Of a stretch of 64,000 bases of DNA, positions 35,845-44,910 are shown in pieces (the stretch's first letter is position 1; each line of letters starts with the position of its first letter). The translations under genes were made by a program, and so were the position numbers. The DNA lies in contig NZ_JAGYJH010000003.1 of assembly GCF_018402285.1 (NCBI RefSeq), positions 1,302,001-1,366,000 of the forward strand, read 5' to 3'. Source of the DNA: Hyphomonas sp. (GTDB lineage: Bacteria > Pseudomonadota > Alphaproteobacteria > Caulobacterales > Hyphomonadaceae). The notes beneath the pieces were generated by a model, which worked only from the letters and a program-made list of their open reading frames with translations, made no database searches and had not been told where the DNA came from.

Positions 35845-37037
35845 TGGCCTCTCCAGATGCGGGCGTGGAGCCTGTTGAGGCCCATATTGTTGACGAGTTC
35901 TGCCGGGCGTTCGATGTCCCAGATGCTCAGATGGCAGAGCTTTCCAGCTTCCAGCGTTCCGGTATCGCCTTCCAGCCCAAGAGCGCGGGCGGCATTGCGC
36001 GTGGCGCCGAGGAGGCATTCCTCAACGGTCATGCGGAAGAGGGTGGCGCCCATGTTCATGGTGAGAAGGAGGGAGGTGAGCGGCGAGGTGCCGGGATTGC
36101 AATCTGTTGATATGGCAAGGCAAACGCCTGCCTTCCGGAGCGCGTCCAGGGGTGGGGCGTGGGTATCGCGCAGGAAGTAATATGCGCCAGGCAGCATCAC
36201 GGCGACGGTGCCGGAATCCACCATGGCGGCGATACCGGCGGCGTCGAGATATTCAAGATGGTCGGCAGAGAGCGCGTTGTGGCGGGCCGCCAGCGCACCG
36301 CCTTGCAGGTTTGACAGCTGGTCGGCGTGGAGCTTCACGGCGAGGTTATGCTGGCGGGCTGAAGTCAGGACACGGTCTGTTTGCGCTGGCGTAAAGCCGA
36401 TGGTTTCGCAGAAAGCGTCTACAGCGCTGGCCACACCGGCGCTTGCTGCAGCCGGAATGATCTCGTTGCAGACGAGATCGATATAGGCGTCGGCGCGGCC
36501 GTCGTATTCGGGCGGCAGGGTGTGGGCGGCAAGCAGGGTGGTTTCAATGTCTACCGGGCGAGCCTTGCCGAGGGCGCGGGCGGCGCGGAGCTGTTTGAGT
36601 TCATGCTCCACGCTGAGCCCGTAGCCGGACTTTATCTCGATCGTGGTGACGCCCTCTGCAATCAGCGCGTCCAGTCGGGGCAGGCTTTCGGCGATGAGTT
36701 GCTCTTCGCTCGCCGCGCGGACAGCGCTGACTGTAGAGCGGATGCCCCCGCCGGCACGGGCGATCTCCTCATAGCTGGCGCCCGCCAGGCGCAGCTCGAA
36801 TTCATGAGCGCGGCTGCCCGCCCAGACGAGATGCGTGTGGCAATCGATCAAGCCGGGAAGGATCCAGCGGCCTTCGCAATCAATGACCTCATATCCGTCC
36901 GAGGAGGGTGCACCGGAGCAAGGCCCGGCATAGAGGATTCGCTCGCCCTCTGCGGCAACAGCGCCGTCCTCAATGATGCCGAGGCCGGGAAGGCCTGGCG
37001 CCATTGTGGCGAGGCGGGCGTTCGTCCAGATCCGCAT
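35841..37037 (-). CDS. hutI: imidazolonepropionase
   Basis: 398 residues of the amidohydrolase superfamily with metal motif [43 protein letters not shown] and STDCNPGT, all typical of HutI, which opens imidazolonepropionate to formiminoglutamate. The second ATG (37037), nine bases after GGAGG, is a better start than the one three codons upstream, which has no spacing to the ribosome site. It leads the leftward hut unit, driven from the divergent promoter at 37038-37123. Confidence 0.96.
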   Translation of the reverse strand: MRIWTNARLATMAPGLPGLGIIEDGAVAAEGERILYAGPCSGAPSSDGYEVIDCEGRWILPGLIDCHTHLVWAGSRAHEFELRLAGASYEEIARAGGGIRSTVSAVRAASEEQLIAESLPRLDALIAEGVTTIEIKSGYGLSVEHELKQLRAARALGKARPVDIETTLLAAHTLPPEYDGRADAYIDLVCNEIIPAAASAGVASAVDAFCETIGFTPAQTDRVLTSARQHNLAVKLHADQLSNLQGGALAARHNALSADHLEYLDAAGIAAMVDSGTVAVMLPGAYYFLRDTHAPPLDALRKAGVCLAISTDCNPGTSPLTSLLLTMNMGATLFRMTVEECLLGATRNAARALGLEGDTGTLEAGKLCHLSIWDIERPAELVNNMGLNRLHARIWRGQ

Positions 37038-37077
37038 AGGCTGCATCCTCCGGTCCCCGTTGTCTTCGCATCGGATT

Positions 37078-37107
37078 TCTTCTAATATGTATAGACATAA
37101 TAGAAGA
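37078..37107. promoter_or_regulatory. hut operator: 30-bp near-perfect inverted repeat
   Basis: Arms TCTTCTAATATGT and ACATAATAGAAGA flank ATAG, with one mismatch in 13 pairs. The inner core TATGTATAGACATA looks like HutC-type sites (TGTATAGACA-like). It sits in the 86-base gap between hutI and hutF starts and so can control both directions. The HutC encoded at 38550-39272 is the expected binder. Confidence 0.8.
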
Positions 37108-37123
37108 GTCGGAGGGATGTCCA

Positions 37124-38494
37124 GTGGCCGGAAGAAAGTCGGAGCGCCTCTGGTTCGATCATGCGCTGCTGCCCTCGGGCTGGGCGAGCGGTGTGGTGAT
37201 CACGGTTTCCGATGGCCTGATTTTGGATGTGTCTGTGGGTGTCGTGCCTCCGTCCGGGGCTGTTCGGGGCAGGTCTGTCCTGCCGGGCCTGGCCAATCTT
37301 CATTCCCACGCCTTCCAGAGGGCGATGTCCGGGCGGACGGAAGTCCGGGGGGATGTTCAGGACAGTTTCTGGTCTTGGCGGCGTTTGCTCTATCGCTTTG
37401 TCAGCCGGATTGGACCGGAGGATATCCACGCGATAACGGCGATGGCGTATGCCGAGATGCTGGAGGCGGGGTTCACGCGCGTCTGTGAGTTTCACTACAT
37501 CCACAATGACGCGGCAGGCGCGCGTTATGCCGATCCGGCAGAGATGGCCGGGCAGGTGATACGTGCTGCAGATGAAACAGGATTGGGGCTGACGCTGCTG
37601 CCGGTGTTCTATGCCCATTCCGGCTTTGGCGGGCAGCCGCCGGCGGAAGGGCAGAAGCGTTTTCTGAGTGACCTGGACAGTTTTGCAAAACTGCTGGACG
37701 CCGTCGGGCAGCTAGACGCCAACCCGTCTGATTTTGTGCTCGGAATGGCGCCCCACAGCCTCAGGGCGGTGACGCCTGCGGAATTGACCGGGCTCCTGTC
37801 GTTGGACAGCGCGTGGCCTGTCCACATCCATATTGCCGAACAGGTGAAGGAAGTGGACGACTGCCTTGCCTGGTCGGGCGCGCGGCCTGTGGAGTGGCTG
37901 CTGCACAATGCGGACGTGAACGCGCGCTGGTGCCTCGTGCATGCGACGCATACGAATGACAGGGAAATCCACGGGATAGCGAAAAGCGGAGCAGTTGCGG
38001 GGTTGTGCCCGGTGACCGAAGCGAATTTGGGCGACGGGATTTTCGAGGGCGCGACGTTCCTCTCCTATGGGGGACACTACGGGGTAGGGACCGATTCCAA
38101 CGTCTCGATCAGCGGGGCGGACGAACTCCGGATGCTGGAATATTCCCAGAGACTCAAAGGCCTCTCCCGCAATGCCATGACCGGGGCGGGCTATGCTTCG
38201 ACGGGGCGGTCGCTGTTTGAGCACGCCCTGGCTGGCGGCGGCCGGGCAGCGGGCATTCCTGTGGGGTTGGCGCCGGGCAACCCCGCAGATTTCGTGGCGA
38301 TCAACTCCAGCGCGCTGCCTGAAGCCGAGGATGGCGGAGACGCCCTGCTGGATGCATGGGTGTTCCGCGGGAAAAGCCAAGCGATCTCAGACGTCTGGCG
38401 GCGGGGAGAGCGCGTCGTATGCGGGGGACAACATGTTCACCGCGCGGCAATAGAGGCGCGTTACAAGGCCGCCCTCAAGCTGCTTCTTGCGTGA
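37124..38494 (+). CDS. hutF: formimidoylglutamate deiminase
   Basis: 456 residues, amidohydrolase superfamily: [21 protein letters not shown] (metal His pair), [39 protein letters not shown] and GTDSNVSIS. It deaminates formiminoglutamate to N-formylglutamate, which HutG then cleaves. The start is GTG at 37124 preceded by GGAGGG. It shares the divergent hut promoter and is followed by hutC. Confidence 0.95.
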   Translation: MAGRKSERLWFDHALLPSGWASGVVITVSDGLILDVSVGVVPPSGAVRGRSVLPGLANLHSHAFQRAMSGRTEVRGDVQDSFWSWRRLLYRFVSRIGPEDIHAITAMAYAEMLEAGFTRVCEFHYIHNDAAGARYADPAEMAGQVIRAADETGLGLTLLPVFYAHSGFGGQPPAEGQKRFLSDLDSFAKLLDAVGQLDANPSDFVLGMAPHSLRAVTPAELTGLLSLDSAWPVHIHIAEQVKEVDDCLAWSGARPVEWLLHNADVNARWCLVHATHTNDREIHGIAKSGAVAGLCPVTEANLGDGIFEGATFLSYGGHYGVGTDSNVSISGADELRMLEYSQRLKGLSRNAMTGAGYASTGRSLFEHALAGGGRAAGIPVGLAPGNPADFVAINSSALPEAEDGGDALLDAWVFRGKSQAISDVWRRGERVVCGGQHVHRAAIEARYKAALKLLLA

Positions 38495-38548
38495 CAAAAA
38501 CAATGCCATTCCCGGCAAAATCGGGACAAAACAGGACACGTCAGGACA
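38495..38548 (-). repeat. 10-bp-phased TGTCC/TGGC element, copy B
   Basis: On the minus strand TGTCC, TGTCC, TGTCC, TTGCC and TGGCA begin at 38548, 38538, 38528, 38518 and 38508, exactly 10 bases apart, and end with TTTTTG. The element begins at the base after the hutF stop codon and fills the whole leader of hutC; its AGGACAG end serves as the only visible ribosome site of hutC. Confidence 0.7.
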
Positions 38549-38549
38549 G

Positions 38550-39272
38550 ATGCCGGAAACAAACGAGACAGTTTCAGTCAGCGAACGCATCCGCTCAGAC
38601 CTCGAGCGGCAGATCCTCTCCGGCGCGCTGAAACCCGATGACCGGATCCCGATCGAGCGGGAACTGATGGAAATTTATGCCTGTTCCCGCATGACGGTGA
38701 ATAAGGCGGTGAGCGATCTGGCGAGTCGGGGCCTGATCGTGCGGCGCAAGCGGGCGGGATCGTTCGTGGCCCATCCACCGAGCGATTCCACCATCCTCGA
38801 TATCCCCGACATTCGCCTCGACCTGGAGCGCAAGGGCTATGCCTATGCCTATCGGCTGCTGCACCGGGCGGTGCGCGCGGCGAAGGGCGCGGAGGAAATC
38901 GCGTTGGCCGGCAAAGGCGGGCGCGTCATCGAGCTGCGCGGCGTTCACAAGGCGGATGGGCAACCCTTCGGCTATGAGTACCGGCTCGTGAACCTGGCAG
39001 CCGTACCCGAGCTTGAATCGGCGGATTTTGCCGCCATGCCACCGGGCACGTGGCTGCTGGGGCATGTGCCCTGGTCGCAGGCCGAGCACCGTATCTTTGC
39101 GGTCGCCGCAGACGCCGGCATCGCCGCGCATCTCGGCATTGCCGAGCGGACGCCCTGCCTGATGCTGGAGCGGCGCACCTGGCTTGACGGCATGCCCGTC
39201 ACGCATGTGTGGCAGACCTTTCCCGGGGACCGGCATTCCTTCATCGGCGCCCTGACCCGGCGGCAGGCATAA
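38550..39272 (+). CDS. hutC: GntR/HutC-family histidine utilisation repressor
   Basis: About 240 residues. Winged-helix GntR domain (RIRSDLERQILSGALKPDDR, IYACSRMTVNKAVSDLASRG, RKRAGSFVAHP) followed by the UTRA effector domain (IELRGVHKADGQPFGYEYRLVNL ... VTHVWQTFPG) that binds urocanate in known HutC proteins. The ATG at 38550 was chosen; a GTG at 38487 overlapping the hutF stop is possible but would make a leader without homology to the family. It is transcribed with hutF. Confidence 0.93.
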   Translation: MPETNETVSVSERIRSDLERQILSGALKPDDRIPIERELMEIYACSRMTVNKAVSDLASRGLIVRRKRAGSFVAHPPSDSTILDIPDIRLDLERKGYAYAYRLLHRAVRAAKGAEEIALAGKGGRVIELRGVHKADGQPFGYEYRLVNLAAVPELESADFAAMPPGTWLLGHVPWSQAEHRIFAVAADAGIAAHLGIAERTPCLMLERRTWLDGMPVTHVWQTFPGDRHSFIGALTRRQA

Positions 39273-39373
39273 GGCGCATTCCGCAGGGCCCTGCCTCTGA
39301 CGCGAGGACAGGCTTGTATCCGCCAGAACGCATGGCAGGCTCGTCTGATAACTGAATATCAGGGGAGTTTGCC

Positions 39374-40414
39374 ATGGCTGAAGCTGCTGAAGGCTACAAG
39401 ACCATTCTCGCGCCGGAAGACGAGTTCACCCACGATCCGGGAACCGCCGAGAATTACAATGAAAGCATGTATTTCAACGTGTTCGACGCGGGCAAGCGCG
39501 CCGGGGCTTGGTTCCGATTGGGCAACCGGCCGAACCAACGCTACGCCGAAATGTCGATGTGCGTATACTTCCCCGATGGCCGGGTTGGTTTCATGTTTGC
39601 GCGGCCAGAGATCAGTGACAATTCACAGATGAACGCAGGCGGCCTGCGCATTGATGTGGTGGAGCCATTCAAGACGTTGAAGATCACCTATTCCGGCGAA
39701 CTGCTGGTGCTGAAGGAGCCCGGTCAGATGGCCGACCCGAAAGTGGCGTTCCGGAACAATCCGCGCCTGCCGTGCAAGATGGAGATGACCTATACTGGCC
39801 TCTCGCCGATGTATGGCGGGGAGACGGTGAAGGCCGATGGCTCGCCGATTGAAGTAGACCCGGAGAAATCCTTCGCCAAGGCGCACTATGAGCAGCATTG
39901 CGCGGCCAAGGGCTTCATCGAATGCGGCGGTGAACGGCTGGAGATTGACGGGCATGGCCTGCGCGACAAATCCTGGGGGCCGCGCCACTGGCAGGCGATT
40001 GAATGGTATCGCTGGTGCCCGATGAATTTCGGGCCAGACTTTGGCATGATGTTCAATGTGATGGGCGATGGAAAAGGCGGCGTGCATCATAGCGGCATGG
40101 TGTTCCGCGATGGAATCTACGACCAGATCGTTGCCGCCGAACTTTCGAGCAATTGGGACGAGAACGAATACCAGACTGATCTGGAAGCAAAAGTCCGTAC
40201 AAGAAGCGGTAAGGAATACACTGTTTCCGGCAAGGTGCTCTCCCTTATCCCGCTGCGCAACCGGCGCACAGCGCCCGATGGGACGGAACTGACAACGCGC
40301 ATCACCGAGGCGATGACCGAGTATCGCTGCGACGGGAAGCTCGGCTATGGCATGAGCGAATATCTCGATCAGATCGTTGACGGGCGCCCGCTGGGGCGTC
40401 TGGCCGGGCATTGA
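39374..40414 (+). CDS. DUF7064/7065-like protein of unknown function
   Basis: 346 residues, no signal peptide. The sequence has a two-part beta-rich, calycin-like look: AGAWFRLGNRPNQRYAEMSM near the start and GHGLRDKSWGPRHW, FGMMFNVM and GYGMSEYLDQIVDG later. Such proteins are called DUF7065/DUF7064 in alphaproteobacteria and often sit beside lipid or steroid/terpenoid degradation genes; that is recognition by resemblance only. It is 10 bases upstream of a GST gene in the same direction and probably cotranscribed. GGGGAG precedes the ATG. Confidence 0.7.
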   Translation: MAEAAEGYKTILAPEDEFTHDPGTAENYNESMYFNVFDAGKRAGAWFRLGNRPNQRYAEMSMCVYFPDGRVGFMFARPEISDNSQMNAGGLRIDVVEPFKTLKITYSGELLVLKEPGQMADPKVAFRNNPRLPCKMEMTYTGLSPMYGGETVKADGSPIEVDPEKSFAKAHYEQHCAAKGFIECGGERLEIDGHGLRDKSWGPRHWQAIEWYRWCPMNFGPDFGMMFNVMGDGKGGVHHSGMVFRDGIYDQIVAAELSSNWDENEYQTDLEAKVRTRSGKEYTVSGKVLSLIPLRNRRTAPDGTELTTRITEAMTEYRCDGKLGYGMSEYLDQIVDGRPLGRLAGH

Positions 40415-40424
40415 GGGCAGGCAG

Positions 40425-41210
40425 ATGACGGACCTGATTGTTTATGAACATCCGCTCTCGCCCTATGCGCAGAAGGTGAAAATCTCGCTGCGGGAAAAGG
40501 GCGTTCCATTCGAGACGCGCCTGCCAGAAGGCATCGGCACAGGGGCGACGGCAGGCGGCTTTGCCAAGGCCAATCCGCGCGGCGAGGTGCCCGCGCTGAT
40601 CCATGGCGGCGTGGAGGTTTTCGACAGTACGATCATCCTTGAATACATCGAGGAAACATGGCCCGAGCCGCCGATGATGCCGAAGGCGCCTGCCGAACGT
40701 GCCCGTATGCGGATGATCGAAGACGTGATGGACACCCAGTTCGAGGCGATCACCTGGGGGCTTGGAGAGCTCAACTTCTTCCGCCGCGCCGAGGGCGCCA
40801 AGAAGGAAGAGATGGAGGCCAGGGCCCGCCAGCAGGCGCAGGCGTTCTTTTCCGTTCTGGAAGGCTATCTCGGCGACCTGGAATGGTTCACCGGTGCGCA
40901 TTTCGGCTGGGGCGATCTCAGCGTGGTGCCGTATCTGAACGGCGCGGCAGGATTTGATGTCAAGCCACCAGCCGGGTCGCGTCTTGCAAACTGGCTGGCG
41001 CGGGCGAACGCCCGGGAGAGCGTCGGGCTGGCGCAGAAAGAGTCGGTCGCGTCCATCACCGGCATGAGCCAGGTTGACCAGGCCGTAAAGGCCGGTCTTT
41101 TCAAGCGTCAGTACCGGGATCACCGGCTGGAATGGATGCTGAAGACGGGCGGCACGGAAATTGTTTTGAACGGGCTGAAGGCCGGCAATATTCGTTTCAC
41201 GGGGCCATAG
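40425..41210 (+). CDS. glutathione S-transferase family protein
   Basis: 261 residues. Thioredoxin-like N-terminal domain LIVYEHPLSPYAQKVKISLREKG with Ser/Tyr as candidate catalytic residue, the cis-Pro GEVPALI, and STIILEYIEETWP (glutathione gamma-Glu site). The helical C-terminal domain is followed by ~30 extra residues (FKRQYRDHRLEWMLKTGG). GAGGGCAG precedes the ATG at 40425. It follows the DUF7065-like gene closely. Substrate unknown. Confidence 0.88.
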   Translation: MTDLIVYEHPLSPYAQKVKISLREKGVPFETRLPEGIGTGATAGGFAKANPRGEVPALIHGGVEVFDSTIILEYIEETWPEPPMMPKAPAERARMRMIEDVMDTQFEAITWGLGELNFFRRAEGAKKEEMEARARQQAQAFFSVLEGYLGDLEWFTGAHFGWGDLSVVPYLNGAAGFDVKPPAGSRLANWLARANARESVGLAQKESVASITGMSQVDQAVKAGLFKRQYRDHRLEWMLKTGGTEIVLNGLKAGNIRFTGP

Positions 41211-41281
41211 ATTCGCCATCCGTCCAACCAGAAACGGCGCTTCGGATTTGTTCCAGAGCGCCCTTTTCATTTTTGCCCGCG

Positions 41282-41707
41282 TCAGAGCACGTTCAGGGTC
41301 ACGTCAATATTGCCCTTTGTGGCGTGGGAATAGGGGCAGACTTCGTGGGCCTCGGCGACGAGTTTCTCGGCTTCTTCCCGCTCAACGCCGGGAGTGGCGA
41401 TGTCGAGTTTCACGACGAGACCGAAGCCCTTGTCTTCGCGCGGACCAATGCCGACCGTGGCGCTGACCGTAGAGTCTGTGGGCAGTTTGAAATGCTGCCC
41501 CTGCGAGGAGACCGCTTTCATCGCGCTGAGGAAGCAGGCGGCGTAGCCGGCCGCGAAGAGTTGTTCGGGGTTGTTGCCATTGCCGCTGCCGCCAAGTTCC
41601 TTGGGCATGGCGAGGGACACATCGAGCGCGCCGTCAGAGGTCTTGGCGCGGCCGTCGCGGCCGCCGGTTGCTGTTGCGGTGGTTTTGTAGAGAACGTTGA
41701 TGGCCAT
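41282..41707 (-). CDS. ohr: organic hydroperoxide resistance protein Ohr
   Basis: 141 residues of the OsmC/Ohr family: MAINVLYKTTATATGGRDGR at the N-terminus, first peroxidatic Cys in GYAACFLSAM and second Cys in VCPYSHAT, the exact Ohr signature. It reduces organic hydroperoxides with a dithiol mechanism. The second ATG, eight bases after AGGA, is preferred over one three codons upstream. Divergent from the ohrR gene, with operators between. Confidence 0.95.
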   Translation of the reverse strand: MAINVLYKTTATATGGRDGRAKTSDGALDVSLAMPKELGGSGNGNNPEQLFAAGYAACFLSAMKAVSSQGQHFKLPTDSTVSATVGIGPREDKGFGLVVKLDIATPGVEREEAEKLVAEAHEVCPYSHATKGNIDVTLNVL

Positions 41708-41756
41708 GGGGAACATCCTTTTCTTCTGGTTCCATCCTGAAATATTGCTGCGCGAT

Positions 41757-41774
41757 TAAATCGCGTGCGATGCA
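41757..41774. promoter_or_regulatory. candidate OhrR operator, imperfect copy near ohr
   Basis: TAAATCG-CGTG-CGATGCA, five of seven arm pairs kept. The flanking bases GCGATTAAATCG and GTGCGAT are repeated in the second copy at 41812-41829. It is 50 bases before the ohr start. Confidence 0.55.
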
Positions 41775-41791
41775 TATTGCGCATCGGTGTT

Positions 41792-41806
41792 AAGACTTCA
41801 AGTCTT
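41792..41806. repeat. perfect 15-bp palindrome in the ohr-ohrR gap
   Basis: AAGACTT-C-AAGTCTT, perfect arms of seven. It lies between the two OhrR-like sites and does not resemble them. It may be a binding site for a second factor or a short transcript hairpin. Confidence 0.45.
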
Positions 41807-41811
41807 GCGAT

Positions 41812-41829
41812 TAAATCGTGTGCGATTTA
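41812..41829. promoter_or_regulatory. candidate OhrR operator, perfect copy near ohrR
   Basis: TAAATCG-TGTG-CGATTTA, seven of seven arm pairs. It ends 11 bases before the ohrR start codon, so binding should block ohrR translation-start-proximal transcription. The paired copy near ohr suggests divergent repression. Confidence 0.65.
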
Positions 41830-41840
41830 TATTTCGCCTG

Positions 41841-42308
41841 ATGAACAAAAAACGCGAGACCCGCCCCGAAGGTTCCCCCCCAATGGGTCCGGCCGTGCTG
41901 GATCAGTCGCTCTGCTTTGCGGTTTACTCCGCAGGGCTGGCGTTCAACCGGGTCTACAAGCCGATCCTTGAGCCGCTGGGGCTGACCTATCCGCAATATC
42001 TGGTGATGGTGGCCCTGTGGGAAGCCGAAGGGCAGAGCGTCAGCGAGCTCGGAGAGCATCTTTTCCTGGAATCCAACACCTTGACGCCTCTGCTGAAGCG
42101 GCTGGAGGTGGCCGGGCTGATCACGCGCGCGCGGGACAAAGCCGATGAGCGGCAGGTGCGCGTGTCGCTGACAGAGAAGGGGCGCAGGCTGCTGGCGGAG
42201 GCGGCCTGCGTGCCCGGGCAGATCCTGCAGGCGACCGGCCTGACTGTTGAGCAGCTGCGCCAGCTGCAACGCGCCATCGCCGGGCTTCGCGACAATCTCC
42301 GGGCTTGA
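41841..42308 (+). CDS. ohrR: MarR-family peroxide-sensing repressor OhrR
   Basis: About 155 residues. N-terminal redox Cys in LDQSLCFAVYSAGLAF, followed by LTYPQYLVMVALWE with the conserved Tyr that contacts the oxidised Cys. The MarR winged helix is VSELGEHLFLESNTLTPLLKRLE. ATG at 41841 gives a basic leader; a later ATG (MGPAVLD) is possible and fits some OhrR proteins better. Weak ribosome site. Partner of ohr. Confidence 0.93.
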   Translation: MNKKRETRPEGSPPMGPAVLDQSLCFAVYSAGLAFNRVYKPILEPLGLTYPQYLVMVALWEAEGQSVSELGEHLFLESNTLTPLLKRLEVAGLITRARDKADERQVRVSLTEKGRRLLAEAACVPGQILQATGLTVEQLRQLQRAIAGLRDNLRA

Positions 42309-42310
42309 GT

Positions 42311-42364
42311 GCCAGAGAAGGTCAGAGAAGGCCAGAGAAGGCCTGGGAAGGCCTGGGAAGGCCT
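42311..42364. repeat. five tandem 10-bp repeats downstream of ohrR
   Basis: Units GCCAGAGAAG, GTCAGAGAAG, GCCAGAGAAG, GCCTGGGAAG, GCCTGGGAAG run without gaps from 42311 to 42360, then GCCT. They start two bases after the ohrR stop codon. Purine strand bias (GAGAAGG) is clear. The period equals that of the dispersed TGTCC elements, and the minus strand has TGGCC/TGACC at each unit, but the sequence is otherwise different. Confidence 0.85.
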
Positions 42365-42492
42365 TAGCCCGCGCGGCAGAATTCTCAGCGCGTGCCTTGA
42401 GCGTAAACGAGGTGTAAACGACTTCTATTGAATTGAAGGAGCTTGCTCTCGATCGGGCAAGAGTTTCCAACGTTTGCACAAGGCGCGCGTTC

Positions 42493-44808
42493 ATGACCGG
42501 ACAGGTTCGTACTTCTTCCCAGGCTGCCCCTCCTTCCATTGCCCGCATCATTGCCGACGAGCTGGGCGTTCAGGAGCGCCAGGTTCAGGCGGTCATGGAG
42601 CTGCTGGAAGAAGGGGCAACGGTTCCCTTCATTGCGCGCTACCGCAAGGAGCGCACGGGCGGGCTGGACGATACGCAGCTGCGCAACCTTGCCGAGCGGC
42701 TCGATTATCTCACCGACCTTGCCAAACGCCGCGAAACGGTGCTCAGCGCCATCCGCGAACAGGGCAAACTGACCCCGGCGCTGGAGCGCGAGATCACCTG
42801 GGCGATGACCAAGGTGGCGCTGGAAGACCTCTACGCCCCCTACAAGCAGAAGCGCCGCACCAAGGCGACCATTGCGAAAGAGGCGGGCCTTGAGCCGCTG
42901 GCTGAGCGCCTGTTGGCCAATCCTTCTCTCTCGCCGTTTGACGAGGCCAAAGCCTTCATTGCGTCCGGCAAGGGCGTGAAGGATCTCGACGCGGCGCTTG
43001 ACGGCGCGCGGGACATTCTGGTGGAGCGCATTGCCGAAACGCCGCGCCTTGTCGGCAAGGTGCGCGAGACGGTGTGGAAAGAGGGCAAGCTTGGCTCCAG
43101 CCTCGTGAAAGGCAAGGAGCAGGAAGGCGCGAAGTTTTCCGACTATTTCGACTTTGACGAGCCGGTGACGCAGATGCCGTCTCACCGCGCGCTTGCTGTC
43201 CTCCGTGGACAGAAGGAAGGCGTGCTGAAAGTGAAGCTTGCTGTCCCGGTGGAGCAGGGCCGAGAGCATCCTGCGCTGCGCGAAATCCGATCTGAGTTCG
43301 GCATCGCCAAGAAGGGCCGCCCTGGCGACGACTGGCTGATGGAGACGGCCGAAGCGGCCTGGAAAAGCAAGATGGAGCCCTCCTCCTCGCGCGATGTGAT
43401 CAGCCGCGTCAAAGAGGGCGCAGACCGGGACGCCATCAAGGTTTTCTCGCGCAACATGCATGACCTGCTGATGGCGGCGCCTGCCGGCCCGAAAGTGGTG
43501 ATGGGCATCGACCCCGGCATCCGCACGGGCTGCAAGGTGGCGATCGTGGACGCGACCGGCAAGCTGCTGGAAACAGCGACTATCTATCCCCATGAACCCA
43601 GGAAAGACTGGGCCGGGTCCCTGATGACGCTGGCAACCCTCTGCAAGCGCCACAAGGTGGAGCTCGTCAGCGTCGGCAATGGCACGGCGGGCCGCGAGAC
43701 AGAAAAGCTGGTCGGAGACCTCGGAACGAAGCTGCCCGAGCTCAAGCTCACCAAGATCATGGTGTCCGAAGCAGGCGCCTCGGTTTATTCAGCCTCGGAG
43801 CTGGCGGCGAAGGAATTTCCGGAACTTGATGTCAGCCTGCGCGGCGCAGTCTCGATTGCCCGGCGCCTGCAGGACCCGCTGGCAGAGCTTGTAAAGATCG
43901 AGCCCAAGGCGATTGGCGTTGGCCAGTATCAGCATGATGTTGACCAGGCAGGCCTTGCCCGCTCGCTCGACGGCGTGGTGGAAGACTGTGTGAACGCGGT
44001 GGGCGTGGACGTGAACACCGCCTCTGTGGCGCTGCTGGCGCGGGTGGCGGGTCTCAACGCGACGATTGCGGCCAACATCGTGGCCTATCGCGAGCAGAAT
44101 GGTCCGTTCAAGGCGCGTACCGAGCTCAAGAAGGTGGCGCGCTTTGGGCCCAAAGCCTACGAGCAGGCGGCCGGCTTCCTGCGCATCATGAATGGCAAGA
44201 ACCCGCTGGATGCCTCGGCCGTTCACCCTGAAGCCTATCCGGTCGTTGAGCGCATCGCAAAGGCGGCAGGCCGCAAGGTCGAGACGATCATCGGAGACAA
44301 GGCGTTCGTTGCAAGACTGAAGCCGGAAGACTTCGCCGACGCGACATTCGGTGTACCGACCATCAAAGACATCCTGAAGGAACTTGAAAAACCCGGGCGG
44401 GATCCCCGCCCGGAGTTCAAGACGGCGACCTTCCAGGAAGGCATCAACCAGATCACCGATCTCAACCCGGGTATGCGGCTTGAAGGTGTCGTTACGAACG
44501 TTACTGCCTTCGGCGCGTTCGTCGACATCGGCGTGCACCAGGACGGCCTCATCCATATCTCCGAATTGTCCGACACCTTCATCAAGGACCCCCATGAGGT
44601 GGTGAAGACCGGGCAGGTCGTCAGTGTTGTGGTCATGGATGTGGACGTTGCCCGCAAGCGCATCGCGCTGAGCATGAAGCAGGGTGGCAAGCGCCCGGCT
44701 GCCGCTCCGGACAAGGGCAACGCCGCGCCCGGCGGCAAGGCGCCCGCTGCAAAGGACCCGCCCAAACCCGCTGACAGCCCGTTCAGCGTGCTCTCCCGCC
44801 TCAAATAG
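42493..44808 (+). CDS. tex: Tex family RNA-binding transcription accessory protein
   Basis: About 771 residues. N-terminal Tex helical domain (ATVPFIARYRKERTGGLDDT), YqgF/RNase H-like fold (VVMGIDPGIRTGCKVAIVD), helix-hairpin-helix (ALLARVAGLNATIAANIVAYR) and a C-terminal S1 domain (EGVVTNVTAFGAFVDIGVHQ), ending in a Lys/Pro/Ala tail. Tex binds nucleic acid and affects transcription and stress tolerance in other bacteria. The ATG at 42493 is chosen over one 20 codons upstream because the Tex family start is near there; AAGG lies nine bases ahead. Confidence 0.95.
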   Translation: MTGQVRTSSQAAPPSIARIIADELGVQERQVQAVMELLEEGATVPFIARYRKERTGGLDDTQLRNLAERLDYLTDLAKRRETVLSAIREQGKLTPALEREITWAMTKVALEDLYAPYKQKRRTKATIAKEAGLEPLAERLLANPSLSPFDEAKAFIASGKGVKDLDAALDGARDILVERIAETPRLVGKVRETVWKEGKLGSSLVKGKEQEGAKFSDYFDFDEPVTQMPSHRALAVLRGQKEGVLKVKLAVPVEQGREHPALREIRSEFGIAKKGRPGDDWLMETAEAAWKSKMEPSSSRDVISRVKEGADRDAIKVFSRNMHDLLMAAPAGPKVVMGIDPGIRTGCKVAIVDATGKLLETATIYPHEPRKDWAGSLMTLATLCKRHKVELVSVGNGTAGRETEKLVGDLGTKLPELKLTKIMVSEAGASVYSASELAAKEFPELDVSLRGAVSIARRLQDPLAELVKIEPKAIGVGQYQHDVDQAGLARSLDGVVEDCVNAVGVDVNTASVALLARVAGLNATIAANIVAYREQNGPFKARTELKKVARFGPKAYEQAAGFLRIMNGKNPLDASAVHPEAYPVVERIAKAAGRKVETIIGDKAFVARLKPEDFADATFGVPTIKDILKELEKPGRDPRPEFKTATFQEGINQITDLNPGMRLEGVVTNVTAFGAFVDIGVHQDGLIHISELSDTFIKDPHEVVKTGQVVSVVVMDVDVARKRIALSMKQGGKRPAAAPDKGNAAPGGKAPAAKDPPKPADSPFSVLSRLK

Positions 44809-44841
44809 GCCGGGCCGGGACAGGCGGGGACAAACCGCAGA
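44807..44841 (-). repeat. 10-bp-phased TGTCC element, short copy E
   Basis: On the minus strand TGTCC, TGTCC and CGGCC begin at 44841, 44831 and 44821, exactly 10 bases apart, then TATTTG at the tex stop codon. It is the shortest copy and could be chance, but the spacing and order match the other four. Confidence 0.5.
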
Positions 44842-44910
44842 AGAGAATGTAAACAGGCAAGGCCGCTGCGGGATTCGCGGCGGCCTTTGTCCATCTGCCC
44901 CGGGGGTGGC

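Noticed and set aside
34396..36180. 594-codon open frame on the plus strand
   Set aside because: Antisense shadow of hutH and the end of hutI, which are certain genes on the other strand.
42311..42364. CRISPR-like array
   Set aside because: Units are 10 bp and contiguous with no spacers, and no cas genes are near.
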